In this document: one piece after another, positions 9,384 to 19,798 of the stretch
Position numbering within the stretch: the stretch's first letter is position 1
Layout: every line of letters begins with the position of its first letter
Source of the DNA: Paulinella micropora
Taxonomy: Eukaryota; Cercozoa; Imbricatea; Euglyphida
Assembly: GCA_009731375.1 (NCBI GenBank)
Contig: BJOX01000052.1
Coordinates: 1,105,675-1,169,674 of the forward strand
Direction: 5' to 3'
DNA: 64,000 nt
Notes under the pieces: generated by a model
Database searches by the model: none
What the model saw: the letters and a program-made list of their open reading frames with translations, nothing else
Told to the model about the DNA's origin: nothing
Program-made: the position numbers and the translations under genes

Positions 9384-11267
9384 ATGGCAAAATGGGCCGC
9401 GAGTGGCCGGCTTGGCGCGGAGCCCAACCACCGTCCGGTCGTGACGATCGACCCCAGGCCGCCCCAGGAGGTGATCGACGCTTTTAACAACACCACGCTC
9501 GAGGAGATACGCGCGGGCCAGAAGCCGGTGCCGGTCTGGCCGGAACGACTGCCGCTCAAGACCAAGATGAGCGCCGCGGAATGGGTAGACCTGCGGGACA
9601 ATTTCGTGGCCAGCCTCGCCGAGCTGCGGGACCGTTACCGGGACCAGGTGCTCGACCGCATGCACCTTTGTGCGTGCGGCGTGGACCCGGCCCTCCACGA
9701 GCCCTCGCCCGTGCTCGCCAAGATCATCTCGGGACGCCGGGGCCACTGGTCGGAATTCCTGACCAAAGAAAACAGCGACGACCACCAGTTTGCGCACCTG
9801 CTGTACGTGAACAGCGGCCTGGACAAAACAAAGCTGCTCAAGAGAAACAAGGCCTCGGAGTTGAACTTTATCATCGTGGAGCAAGAGGGCGGCGGCCTGC
9901 TTTTCCCCGCCAGCTCCGCCGACGTGGTAGGCCGCAAGACCACCACGCTGCGCAAGGTCCTGTTCGGCGACGAAGACAGGTGGATCAAATCGATCGTGAC
10001 CAAGACAGAAGGGCCTTTCCCTACGTGCCTGCTGGCCTTCTGTGCGACTCTGCTGAGGCTGCGGCGAGACGTGGAGCAGTTCCTGCCGTTCATCAACGAC
10101 ACGGTAGACGCGGCCAGGCCAGGGCTGAGTTCACGCAGCAGAGACTACACCGACTTTGTAGTCGAGTGGCTGATCTTGGCCTCGGTGAAAGAGGTACAAG
10201 ACAAATCCAAACAGCCCTCGCGCTGTGTCTGGGGAGAAGACTTTGTGCGCAGGTGGTTCACGGAAGGAGGCAGCTACTTCCGGGACAGGGACGTGAACGC
10301 CAGGGGGGCCCTGCAGACCAGCAAAGCGACCATGGCCAACCTCAAGAACAGGCACGTGCTCTACTTGGACCCCTGGTGCGCGTTCTTGAACGAGCTCTAC
10401 CGGGCCATGCTCGCGGAGGCAGATTGTTTTGAGTCGGCTGAAGCCAAGCGCACCAACGACGGCCCGTTTGCGCCTAGCGAGAGGCACCCGCTGTGGGCCC
10501 TGCAGTCCTTTCTGTTGCTGTCTATCCTCGGCTGTCGCATGGCCGAGCTGTGGAAGTTCAGCGAGTTCTTGCCAGTGGAGGACGACCAGTATATAACGTT
10601 TACGGAGATCGGCCGCAACAAGCATGTCTTGCAACACCGGGCGGCGAAAAAGGGAGCGGACCCCCGACGGGACCCGGACGAGCAAAGCGATTACCAGGAC
10701 TCTATCTATGTCGGCAAACCCATCGCTTTACCGACGGCCTCGTCGGCCGGGGTGCTGAGAATCTACCGGCACATGATCTACGGCACCGAGAACCACTTTA
10801 AGCACCGAGCGAAAATGGCGCCTGATGCCAGCATGCTGCTGAAAGGCGACAGGCCCAAGTCGGATTACCTGAGCTGGACGACGCACCGAGCAGAGATCCT
10901 GGCCGAAGAGGACAACCAGTCCATTGCCATGCCGCCCACGAAAAAAATGAAGGTCAGCACGCTGCCCTGGATGAAGTCCCTGGTGAACGCCGGCCACAAG
11001 AAGAACATCGAACGGCCTAGCCAAGTGTTGCCTAACAGCCAAGTGTCCGCGGCCATGAAAGGAGGAGGATTTAAGAATACGTTCGAAGATCTGACACACC
11101 TCTACCAAGAGCGCGCCCACAGTGAATTCCGCATTAGCTACCCACATCTGCTGCGAGCCATCTACGCCAACGTGGCCTGGGAACTTTACGGCTGGGCAGT
11201 GGAACTCCAAAAACCGTTACCAAAAACTTCGACCACTGTCCGGCCGGAAAAAAATGGCACTGGCTGA
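9384..11267 (+). CDS. Second copy of tyrosine-recombinase-like gene
   Basis: The encoded 627-residue product is the same as that of 6897-8780 (same start context, R385, H588/R591). It lies 2487 bp downstream. Here the flank continues into the six-exon gene at 11254, whereas the first copy runs into a 10-N gap at the equivalent point. The second copy therefore looks like the correctly extended locus and the first like the overlapping end of the neighbouring contig. Confidence 0.8.
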   Translation: MAKWAASGRLGAEPNHRPVVTIDPRPPQEVIDAFNNTTLEEIRAGQKPVPVWPERLPLKTKMSAAEWVDLRDNFVASLAELRDRYRDQVLDRMHLCACGVDPALHEPSPVLAKIISGRRGHWSEFLTKENSDDHQFAHLLYVNSGLDKTKLLKRNKASELNFIIVEQEGGGLLFPASSADVVGRKTTTLRKVLFGDEDRWIKSIVTKTEGPFPTCLLAFCATLLRLRRDVEQFLPFINDTVDAARPGLSSRSRDYTDFVVEWLILASVKEVQDKSKQPSRCVWGEDFVRRWFTEGGSYFRDRDVNARGALQTSKATMANLKNRHVLYLDPWCAFLNELYRAMLAEADCFESAEAKRTNDGPFAPSERHPLWALQSFLLLSILGCRMAELWKFSEFLPVEDDQYITFTEIGRNKHVLQHRAAKKGADPRRDPDEQSDYQDSIYVGKPIALPTASSAGVLRIYRHMIYGTENHFKHRAKMAPDASMLLKGDRPKSDYLSWTTHRAEILAEEDNQSIAMPPTKKMKVSTLPWMKSLVNAGHKKNIERPSQVLPNSQVSAAMKGGGFKNTFEDLTHLYQERAHSEFRISYPHLLRAIYANVAWELYGWAVELQKPLPKTSTTVRPEKNGTG

Positions 11268-14017
11268 CGTCACAGTTTTGTTCCTGACTTTGAATTGTTT
11301 TGACCAACAGCCTCACAAGCAAGACACGAAGGACAATATGTCCAAAGTAAGTCACGCCTATTGCTTCTTTCAAGTAGTATTTGACCAGTTGCTCATATGC
11401 ATGTCTGTGTGTTGGCTGTCTGTAAGGTGGAAACGCTGTATGGCTACCGCAAACGTGCGGACGGGTCGGTGGAGGTGGAGGTCAACACCACCGACAACTG
11501 GGTTTTGCTCGGCAAGGTCAACGCTGCGGGCAAGTTTGAAGAGTCTGGGCTGATTGAGCAGGACAGCTACAAGGAAAAGGCCCACTGTCTGTATGAGTGG
11601 CCTGCGGCTGGGCAGTGGAACTCCAAGCAAGCAGGGTTTATTGTTCGGTGGAACCTGAGTGCACAGCAGAAGTTTCCCAAGCCGGCTGAGTTATGGACAG
11701 GGGTTGAGGGTGGTAAGAGAGACAGAAAGACGAGAGTAGTGCAACAAGTACCTGAAGAGCCACCTAAAAAAAAAAAAAAGAATAATGAGGCCAAGGGAGA
11801 GAAGAACCAGGAGAAGGGAGAGGGAGAAAATAAGAAGAAGGAAAAGAACAAGAAAGGGAAGGCAAAAGGAGGAGAGCCAGAGCCAAAACAAAAGAAAAAA
11901 TAAATAAAGAGAGTATTGCTGACAGAAGAAGAAGAGAAAGCAAGACAGAAGCGGTTGGATGAGATTGTAGCGAGAGCAACAGAGGCTGATAAACTAAGAC
12001 GAGAAGAGGCACAGAGGCTGAAAGATGAGAAAGAAAGAGAGGACAAACAGAAAGAGGAGGCAATGTGGTTGGATGCAGAGCAAAAAGAAAGTAAAAGACT
12101 AGAGGACGAGAAGAAAGAAGAAGACAGGAAGAGGGAAGAGAGAAAGCTCTGGCGTTGGCCAAAGTGGAGGAGGAAGATGAAAAAGAAAGCTTCATTGCCG
12201 CCGCCCAACAGTGAGGCCGAACAGCCGAGTCCTACGCCGTCCGTGAGTACAGGCCCCAAGTTGCCCGTCGACCCAGAGTCTGAATGGAAGGGCGTCAAGC
12301 CTGAGTCAGATGAACAGCGTGAAGGCAAGTTTGGCTACTTCTGCGATGCTAGTCCCAATGTCACGTTTGAGAGTGGGCAATCGAGAGAAATAGCGTAAAC
12401 CTGAACATCATTCTCTTTTCTCTTTCTTTCTTTCTTTCTTTATTTCTTTATTTCTTTCCCTTTTTGTTTAACTTATTTATTTATTTATTTCTTTTTTCTT
12501 TTTTTGTTTTTTGCAAACAGAATGCTTGTGATTACTTCTTTTTTTAATGTTTTTCTATCTCTTTTTATTTCTTTTTTTGCAAACAGAATGCCCCTTTCGT
12601 ACGCTACCCCTGGACCCAACGTGACCAGAGGCCTATTGGCTGTCTTGCCGAGCCTAATTTGCAAGAACGTGAAGAACTTGCCGCTCAAACCGCGCAAGCT
12701 GATCATCACCCGAGAGGGAGAGGAGGCCACTGTCGTAGGGTACGGTTGGAATTTGCTTTCTGATTTGTTTTGATTATGTTTTTGTGTTTTTCCCAGGCCC
12801 GGCTGCCGGCTCTCCAAGCAATTTTTGGGTCTGGAAACGTCGGACATGACTGACTTGAAGAAAACTGTAGTGATTTCTCGAAAAGTGAAGGATCCTGTGA
12901 GTGGTACTGTGTTCCGTCAGTTGCAGTTCCTGGGGCAGCGGGCAATTGATCCCGTGCGTTCGGCGGCAGTGGGCAATATGCCAGATAATGAATGGAATGA
13001 GGAAATAGAGCCGTTGCTGCAGTTGATGATCGGTACGATTGATGCAGAGGGCAACGTCACACCCACGCTCCTAGAAAAGCTGCCCACGATATATGAATTT
13101 GTGTGGTTGAAAGAGCAGCCGCAGCAAGCGGGAGTGCATCCCAACGGCATGCCCGCGCGAGCGAAGATGGTGAGAGCTCCCACTCCAAAGCCTGAGGTCA
13201 ATTTATGCCACTCCAAAGCCTGAGGCTAATTTAGTTGGCATTTTTTTTTGAAACCTTGAATATTCTTTTATCGGAAATTCCCCTTTCAGTTTTGCTAGCA
13301 AGCCTGTAATCTAAATTGATTTTCTGTGTCATTCAGGTTGTCACCGTGAAAAGCGATGCCAAGGTCAGTCCCGCTGCAGCCAAAAGCAAGTCCAAGCGCG
13401 CGCAGAAGAAGCCAAGCAAATCCAAGTCAAGAGTCCGCAACGCAAAGCAAGTCGATCCTTCAGATGACGAAGACACTGAAGAGGAGGAGACGGAAGTAAA
13501 TCGCAACAACCGTCCCCAGAGTCTGCCACCGAAACCTACGTCCGATACCCCAACCACTTTGACTGTTGACAGCATCAAAGACGTGGTTGCAGAGATGCTC
13601 AAGTCCCATAACCAAGTGAACAGCAATCCGAACCCTGCTACCCAACCCACCAAAAACGGCTCCTCAGTGAATTCATCTGAAACAGAGTCTGAAAAGGCAA
13701 AGCTGCAAGCTCAGGCATATAAGTTGCAAGAGGAAATAAAGATCCTCAAGCAGCAGCTGGCACATGCCGAGGAAGCTTATAAGCCAGTCGTGGCAAATGT
13801 TGTGCGCACGGGTGTGCAACTGCTTGAGGAGGATGAAGAGGAAAACGTCAGCAACCAAAACGGTCTTATTCCCTATTCAAAATCAACGCAACGCACACCG
13901 ACCTTTTATTCACGCCGTGAATCTGAGCTGTGGGATTACCACCTTCTTGTCGAGCAGCAAATGCTCGCCCAGCAGCAGAAGTTTGTTAGAGACAGCATGC
14001 TCAAACGTTTACTTTAA
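11254..14017 (+). CDS. Six-exon gene, unknown K/E-rich and coiled-coil protein
   Basis: Proposed exons: 11254-11346, 11427-11712, 11926-12394, 12587-12739, 12797-13196, 13337-14017. All introns are GT-AG and phases close exactly (2082 nt; 693 residues plus stop). Intron 11713-11925 removes an in-frame TAA at 11901. N-terminal part: a LYGYRKR...WVLLGKVNAAGKF segment of unknown fold. Middle: strongly charged K/E/R-rich helix, then a Pro/Ser linker. Then a 170-residue segment with VSGTVFRQLQFLG, and a C-terminal coiled coil (LQAQAYKLQEEIKILKQQL). No family recognised. Introns and lower GC separate it from the upstream viral genes, but its ATG lies inside the recombinase 3' end, so the true first exon may differ. 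The 22-bp string around GGGCAGTGGAACTCC occurs in both this gene (11607) and the recombinase end (11190). Confidence 0.5.
12395..12586 (+). other. Intron with duplicated 3' splice site
   Basis: Pyrimidine-rich intron (CTTT/TTTA repeats) ending in TTTTGCAAACAG|AATGC. The same TTTTGCAAACAG|AATGC string also ends at 12520, exactly 66 nt upstream, and the extra 66 nt is open in frame. Both acceptors keep the downstream frame, so use of the first would add 22 hydrophobic residues. Confidence 0.45.
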
Positions 14018-14596
14018 TTAGCATTTTGCTTTTTCTTTTACGTTCCATGTCTCATTGAATACCAGACTCACCTCGGTTAAATTTGACTTGGTCACTTTGA
14101 TTAAAACAGTGCTTCCGTGACATGATATTAATATATATATACTGTTAATACTAAGTTAATACTTATGTTTAATATTAAATATTAATTAGTTTATGATTAG
14201 TTACAACTGTTCTCCATTCATTTCCATCGTTTCCAAGCTTGCATTAACTTTTTTCGTTTTTGACTTAGGCAAATTTTGATTCTGCCCGAAGGAAAACGGT
14301 TGACACATAATTTATACATACACTCTGACCGAGTCATTACCGATTTGAAAAAATAATATATTTAGCTTCTCCGTAACTGTATAAAATAAAATCATACTAA
14401 ATTTGCGTGTTGCATGAACTTTCTTGTTACGAAAACATAGTTTCAAAATTGCCACTGTGGCAATATTTCAAGTCGGCTGCCGCCACCGGATACCATGTGT
14501 TTCTGGTGTGGGGTGTGAAATTATGTGAAATTACATTAATTTATCGTTAAAATAAATTATTTCCTTAAATATTACGTGAAAATCCATGCAAAAATT
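14018..14596. other. AT-rich non-coding stretch
   Basis: No convincing ORF, RNA gene or LTR terminus seen. It could hold the 3' untranslated region of the six-exon gene and the degenerate 3' end of the minus-strand retroelement. Confidence 0.4.
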
Positions 14597-14811
14597 AGGC
14601 AAATAAGAGGCAAATGAGAGGCAAATATTTTGCCTCATAATTCATGCTACTTTTGCCTCTTTAGTGATCCTAGCAACTTGAAAACACATGTAAAATCATT
14701 TGTTATTAATTAAAACATGTTTATTTACATAAATAATGAAAATATACACATGAAACAAGTATTATTTTGCCTATACTTTGCCTCAAGTTTGCCTAGGCAA
14801 AATGAGGCAAA
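14597..14811. repeat. Cluster of AGGCAAA / TTTGCCT heptamers
   Basis: Ten exact AGGCAAA motifs in 215 bp: plus orientation at 14597, 14608, 14619, 14795 and 14805; minus orientation at 14629, 14652, 14766, 14777 and 14788. The arrangement is partly mirror-symmetric (three plus, two minus, three minus, two plus). It sits at the 3' end of the minus-strand retroelement and could be a binding-site array or subterminal repeat. Confidence 0.7.
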
Positions 14812-15987
14812 AAAGAATAGTCTTTTCTACAGGAACGGATGTTTGGACCTCCTCTCTCCGCTTTTCCTCATCCCGCTTTTGTCTCTGTGAAACCCTCTCA
14901 TGTGAACCCGTCTCCAATTCCTCTATTGCGTTTTGCAATCTTTTCTTCTCCTCCGCATCCTGTTCGAACATACCTCCTCCCTCAGCCTCGCAATCTCCTC
15001 CGCCCTCTGCGTCCGTGTCAACAACGGCCGCGGGTTTCCAAATTGATCCGCGGTCCGCTCCAAGGCATCCTGCTCCGTTTCGTAATCCAACAAGTAAGGC
15101 GAGAACTTGACCAATCGCCGAACGTGGACTATCTGTTCCTTTTTCGTCCGCTGGTGTCTGATCTTATAATTGTAGGCCGCGGTTTGTTTCATAATCTGAT
15201 ACGGACCCTGCCATTTCTCATAGAGCTTTGTTGAGACCCCCACTGGAACGTTTGGGCAGTATAGCAGCACTGTATCCCCCTCCCGGAATTCCACGTGTTT
15301 ATATTTCTGTTGGCCCTTCTCGTCCTCCGTCCGCATTGCCGCCTCCCGATGCTTAGTCACAATTTGTTCCGCTTCCGCTAGGGCCCGTAATCTCACTGCC
15401 ATCAGCTCCAACGGCTGATACAGTGCCTTGTGTTGCATCACGTCCTGTGGAGTGGTTAAGACCTTGCCAAACACCATCTGATGTGGGCACAGTCTAGCCC
15501 TACCCCCCAAAGCCGAAGAACCCAGATTGTTCATCGCAAAGGTAAACGCTTGTAATGCCTCTGGCCATTTGGTTTGCCCGTTCTGACAATAGATCTTCAA
15601 GGACGCCTTCAGCGTACGATGCATCCTCTCTATCTTCCCGTTAGCCATAGGGTTGTATGCCGTGACATAATCCCACCGAAACCCGTAGTATACACTGAGC
15701 TCGTTCGACACCCAATTGATAAAGGAGCTTCCTCTGTCCGATATGATCTTCCTGGGTACCCCGATCCGACTGAATACGTTATCAATCAGTGCTTTGGCCG
15801 TCGTCTCCTTGGTGTCGTCAGCCGTGGGAACCGCAATCACATAGTTAGAGGCCCGATCAATAATCGTGAGGATATACTTGTATCGGCCCTCCCCCGCTTC
15901 CGGTAAAGGCCCGACGTAATCGATGTGAATCGTGTCAAATATATCCCGTGTTATGTCATACTGCCCCAGTAACCCCTTGTTCGCATC
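14783..15987 (-). pseudogene. Integrase catalytic core and C-terminus (element 1)
   Basis: Seen: first catalytic Asp in HIDYVGPLPE (about 15.93 kb), second in SDRGSSF (about 15.74 kb), Glu in NGKIERMHRTLK (about 15.64 kb), forming the DDE triad. Then a C-terminal region with YEKWQGPYQI, as in the GPY/F module. The upstream zinc domain is cut off by a TAA at 15988. A frame change near 14.93 kb moves the tail into a K/E-rich frame (MFEQDAEEKKRL) that runs to about 14.78 kb. Role: insertion of the cDNA into host DNA. The DDE core itself is open and complete. Confidence 0.85.
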
Positions 15988-17712
15988 TTAGACAGTCTTG
16001 GCCCTCTGGCATGGCCCACATCCCGAAATGAAACTCCTGATGTCCTTATCCATCATGTCCCAATAAAACCGCCGAGTCATAGACCACCTCATCCTATCCA
16101 GCCCCGGGTGACTCTGTAAAGGGCAGTTGTGTGCCCCTATCAGAATCGCGTACCGTAACGCTGCCGGCACCCATACCACCCACAGTTCCGGATCGTCCTT
16201 GTTCTTGGCCCCGCTCCCGACATACCAGATTAGCCCGTCCGAGTAAGTGTACTTCTCCTTCCGCCACTTTATGTCCCCGTCCGCCGAAATCCCCGTCGGG
16301 TTCTCCTGGTGCGCAATAAACCTCTTCCACTCCTCATTGTCTCGCGTGAGCTTGCGGAACATGTCCACCGACGCAAACTTGATCTCCGTCTTGTTTTCCA
16401 ACTCCAAGGATACCCGGCTTGGGTGTGTGTCCCGCAACATGAGTTCCGGCTTCGCCTCCGTTTGACCCGCCGCCGATTTCGCCTTCGTCGGAATCACAAT
16501 GTTCCCCACCATGGGCATGGTTCGCCACGGAAAAGGTTTCATATCCCCCACCTCAGCCTCCGTCTGCTCCCCCTGGACCGCCTCATTCCACATTTCTTCC
16601 TCGTATCCCTTTCTCGCATCTTCCAACCCGTGTTCTTCACAACAATCCACTGAGTGTTCGTGCGCCGCTTCGTAAAACCGGACATCCTCCCTCTGCGCCT
16701 CCTTCCTATTCCTATGCATTTCCGCTACCTCCGTCACATACTTTATACCGTTGATGGGTTTCCAGTCCTCGAAATTTGCCCTCTGCTCGTCCTCTTCCAA
16801 ATCCATTTTTCCCAAGACCGTTAAAACCGCTGCGGCCGTTTTGAAATGAAACCGCGTCAGGTTCATGCCACTCTTCTTCTCCGCGTCGTACACCGGTTTC
16901 AGTGCGAAGACACCATGACTCTGCTGTTGCGCCCGTGTATCCTTTTCGCCCGCCACCGCCTCCTCCTTCGTTTCCTTCGCGTTGTCGTCCTCCGGCGCAC
17001 CCCCAGCCCTTGACTGGTAGTCCGCATGATAGTTCTCCTTACCCGATATGAATTCAATCGTGAAGTCACATTCGGATAGCTCCAACTGCCATCTTGCCAA
17101 CCTGCCCGTGTGATCCTGCGACATCAACCACTGTAGGTTGCTGTGATCCGACCGCACTGTCGTCCCCTTTGCCCCCCATAGATAGTCACGCAGTTTCTTG
17201 AAACCCCAGACTATGGCCAATGCATCTCTCTGCCGCGTGCAGTACTGTTGTTCTGCCCGTGTCATTCGCCGGCTCAGAAACATCACCGGCCTCAAACGCC
17301 CCTCGTCATCCCTCTGTTGCAGAACCCCTCCTATCGCATATGCCGATGCATCCGTGTCGAGTATGAAACTCCTGTTGAAATTGGGAAGCTGTAAAACCGT
17401 ACCACCTTCGCTCCATGGGTCCATCAAGATGTGTGTCCTTAGTGCTTCAACCGCATTGTGAACCGCTGGTGGCCACGTACTCTCCGCACCGCACTTGCTC
17501 TCTTTCATGAACAACCGTATTGGTTCCGCGATTTTTGCGAATCCCGGTATGAATTCACTATAGTATTGCGCCAAGGACACAAAGGAGTGTAAATCGGATC
17601 TCGTCGCAGGAAGAGGCATAGCCGCAAGCGCTTCTCGCTTCTTCCTCGCAATCGAACACGTCCCGTTCTCGATGTCGTACCCCAGATACTGTATCCGCTT
17701 CTGTAAGAAGTG
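15988..17712 (-). pseudogene. RNase H and integrase zinc domain (element 1)
   Basis: Open frame of 543 codons to the TAA at 15988. Seen: LILDTDAS-type RNase H start (FILDTDASAYAIGGVL), SRRMTRAEQQYCTRQRDALA, VRSDHSNLQWL, and later the integrase H2C2 finger (HNCPLQSHPG ... CGPCQRAKT). A long charged spacer lies between RNase H and the finger. Upstream, at 17713-17715, a TGA separates it from the RT palm at a position where element 2 reads KKCQ, so it is a single nonsense change. Role: degradation of RNA in RNA-DNA hybrids during reverse transcription. Confidence 0.85.
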
Positions 17713-19290
17713 TCACTTCTTAGCATTCAACCTAAATCCGAACGCTTTGACCCGTCTCATGACGTCCCGCAAATGTTGTATGTGTTCCTCTACCGAATTC
17801 GAGAAAATGACCACATCATCCAAATACGCGAAGGCGTATCCCGTCGTATCCCCGTACTTCTCCGCGAATTCCGCGTCTCGGAAATGCGCACCCAACATCT
17901 TTGTCATCGCCTGCTGAAATATGCCTGGTGCCACCTTCAACCCCATCGGCAGAACCTTCTACACGTAGGTTGTCATCCCCAACATGAATGCCGTTAGGTA
18001 GCGTCTTTCCTCCGCTAACGGGATCTGCCAGAATCCGCTTTTCAGATCCAACGTCGAGTATATTTTCGCTTTCTGCAACACCTCAATTCCCCTCCGCACG
18101 TCTGGCACCGGTGTCTCTATCTTCTTGATGATTTCGTTTATCCTCCAATAGTTGATACACATCCGCAACGTTCCGTCTGGTTTCGGCGCCATGCGTCTCC
18201 GGTACGCATACTCCGATAGCCGCGCCTCGATCAATCCCTTTTCCAAAAGTTCCGCCGTCATCACCCTGGCAATCCGATCCTCATGATGACTTAGCCGCGA
18301 CGGCCGTCCTATCCCCGGTACCTCTTGCCCCATCTCTCGTTCGAAAACCGCGACGTGGCTTGTCACCGATCCCCCCTCCAAAGGGCCGAAAGCTTGGATG
18401 TTGTCTTCCATGACCCCCATAGCCGCAGCCTTTTCCTCTGACGTGCCCTCCCATGTCTCCGACTGTTCCTGTAACGCCTGTCTCCCCTTATCCGTCTCCT
18501 CCTTGATCTGCTCCTCAGTCGCTTGCCCCTGTATGTCATCCACCGCTATCTCTGCTCCGTCCCCGTCTAAACCCTCCCTCGACCGATATAAGGTTGGTGT
18601 CTTCCGCTCTTGATCCGCGAATCTTGCCAGTTGGTCCATCATCATAGCATACTGAATGGCGTGTGTCCTGTGATATACCCCGGATATATGCGTAAATGCC
18701 TCATCCCGAATGGAAGCCAAATCCCGATCCAGAAGTTCCTCTCGGTACCGCCTAGCTATCTTCCTCGATCCGAGTAGGCAAGCCACTATCAACTTCTGTG
18801 TGCGACTCGGGATCGGTATCGGGTCCGCGATTAGAAAATCTTCCACATCGTACCACCACATCTCCGTTCTCCTTCCTACCGGAAACATAATCGTGAAATC
18901 CCCGTGCGAAAGCCGATTTTTCAATGTCTTCTTGATCTGGGACACCGAATCCGCTATCATGGGTTGGCTTCCCCACCGCTCCTGCAGGAAGTTCAAAATC
19001 TCCACCTTGGCCTGGCTAGGCTTGCCCGTATTGCATATTACATATTGCGCCATAGGCAACACCCGTGTATCCATTTCCTTATGTTGGTATCCCATGTCTT
19101 GCCCGTGTTTCGGAAAACCGTCCGAGGCATCCTCCCTCTGTCTCCGGAAATACTCCAGCCTCGTGTCGACCAGAGCAACGATTCTGGCCCTCGTCCACTC
19201 ATCTTCCGACTCGCTCTCCTCTTCCTCTCCCTCGTGATCTCCGATTGCAAAAACCTCCTGTTCCGCTGCCTTATCCTCCTCCCTTCTCAA
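17713..19290 (-). pseudogene. Reverse transcriptase (element 1), two nonsense codons
   Basis: Seen in order: DGTLRMCINYWRINEII, YSTLDLKSGFWQIPL, LPMGLKVAPGIFQ and the catalytic FAYLDDVVIFS, all standard gypsy RT palm blocks. A TAG at 17959-17961 replaces the Trp codon that element 2 keeps in the YQWKVLPMG context (here YV*KVLPMG), and the TGA at 17713 follows LNAKK. The N-terminal 250 residues resemble the pre-RT region of element 2 (ADPIPIPSRTQKLIVACLLGSR versus HPIPVPSRKQQLVVACRLGSR), including a conserved cysteine. Role: cDNA synthesis. Confidence 0.9.
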
Positions 19291-19798
19291 TCTCTACCCG
19301 TGCCGCCCTGAAATCGTTCGCCACCCATGCCCCCGGTATGTCTCCTTGTCCCTCCTCTGGGTCGTAATCCACCACTCGATACACCGGAGCGTTTTCCCCC
19401 CGTCCATACCGTACCTCTTCTCTGTGACAGTCGATGTGAGTGTGCATATGCTTCAGCGCGTCAAAGCTCCATAGAAGTCCCCCTGTATATGCCGGGACGA
19501 CCCAAAACCTGTACGTATATGTATTACCCCCTTCCAGATCAAACGCCAGCAGTATCGTGCCCGTCATCGCCGTTGTACCCGACACCCCCTTCACCCAATC
19601 CCGTGTCGCCCGAACCCGCTCCTTGAACCATGGTTGTTGTCCGTGCTTGTCCAAAAAGTGTTTTCCGATGACGCTGATGGCCGCCATGATATCGTTGCCA
19701 ATGACCACATCCCCTCCTAAGCTCCTCAACTTGACCCGAGTATACGCCGGTGGGAGATTTGATCTTTTAATTTGACTAACCGACGGCGTCACTCGCAT
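19271..19798 (-). CDS. Retropepsin-like protease domain (element 1)
   Basis: 176 codons. The C-terminal half follows the retropepsin pattern: YRFWVVPAYTGGLLWSFDAL parallels the VVPxxxxxiLLGxDxL strand-turn. At the N-terminal side, where D-T/S-G-A is expected, the sequence reads IGNDIMAAISVIG. Element 2 has VGNDTMANINIVG at the same place. The motif is therefore shared D-[I/T]-M-A rather than DTGA. Either this is a divergent active site or the true one is elsewhere. It overlaps the RT frame by 20 bp and lies between gag and RT as expected. Confidence 0.5.
   Translation of the reverse strand: MRVTPSVSQIKRSNLPPAYTRVKLRSLGGDVVIGNDIMAAISVIGKHFLDKHGQQPWFKERVRATRDWVKGVSGTTAMTGTILLAFDLEGGNTYTYRFWVVPAYTGGLLWSFDALKHMHTHIDCHREEVRYGRGENAPVYRVVDYDPEEGQGDIPGAWVANDFRAARVEIEKGGG

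Larger units (their letters stand above)
6524..11486 (+). repeat. 2.48-kb near-identical direct duplication around a 10-N gap
   Basis: 6524-8999 matches 9011-11486 at a constant offset of 2487 bp. The junction is exactly ten Ns, the placeholder used for gaps of unknown size elsewhere here (2616, 4917, 43319). The only differences I saw lie within about 60 bp of the gap. Most likely two contigs whose ends overlap but were not merged; a real tandem duplication is the alternative. Confidence 0.85.
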
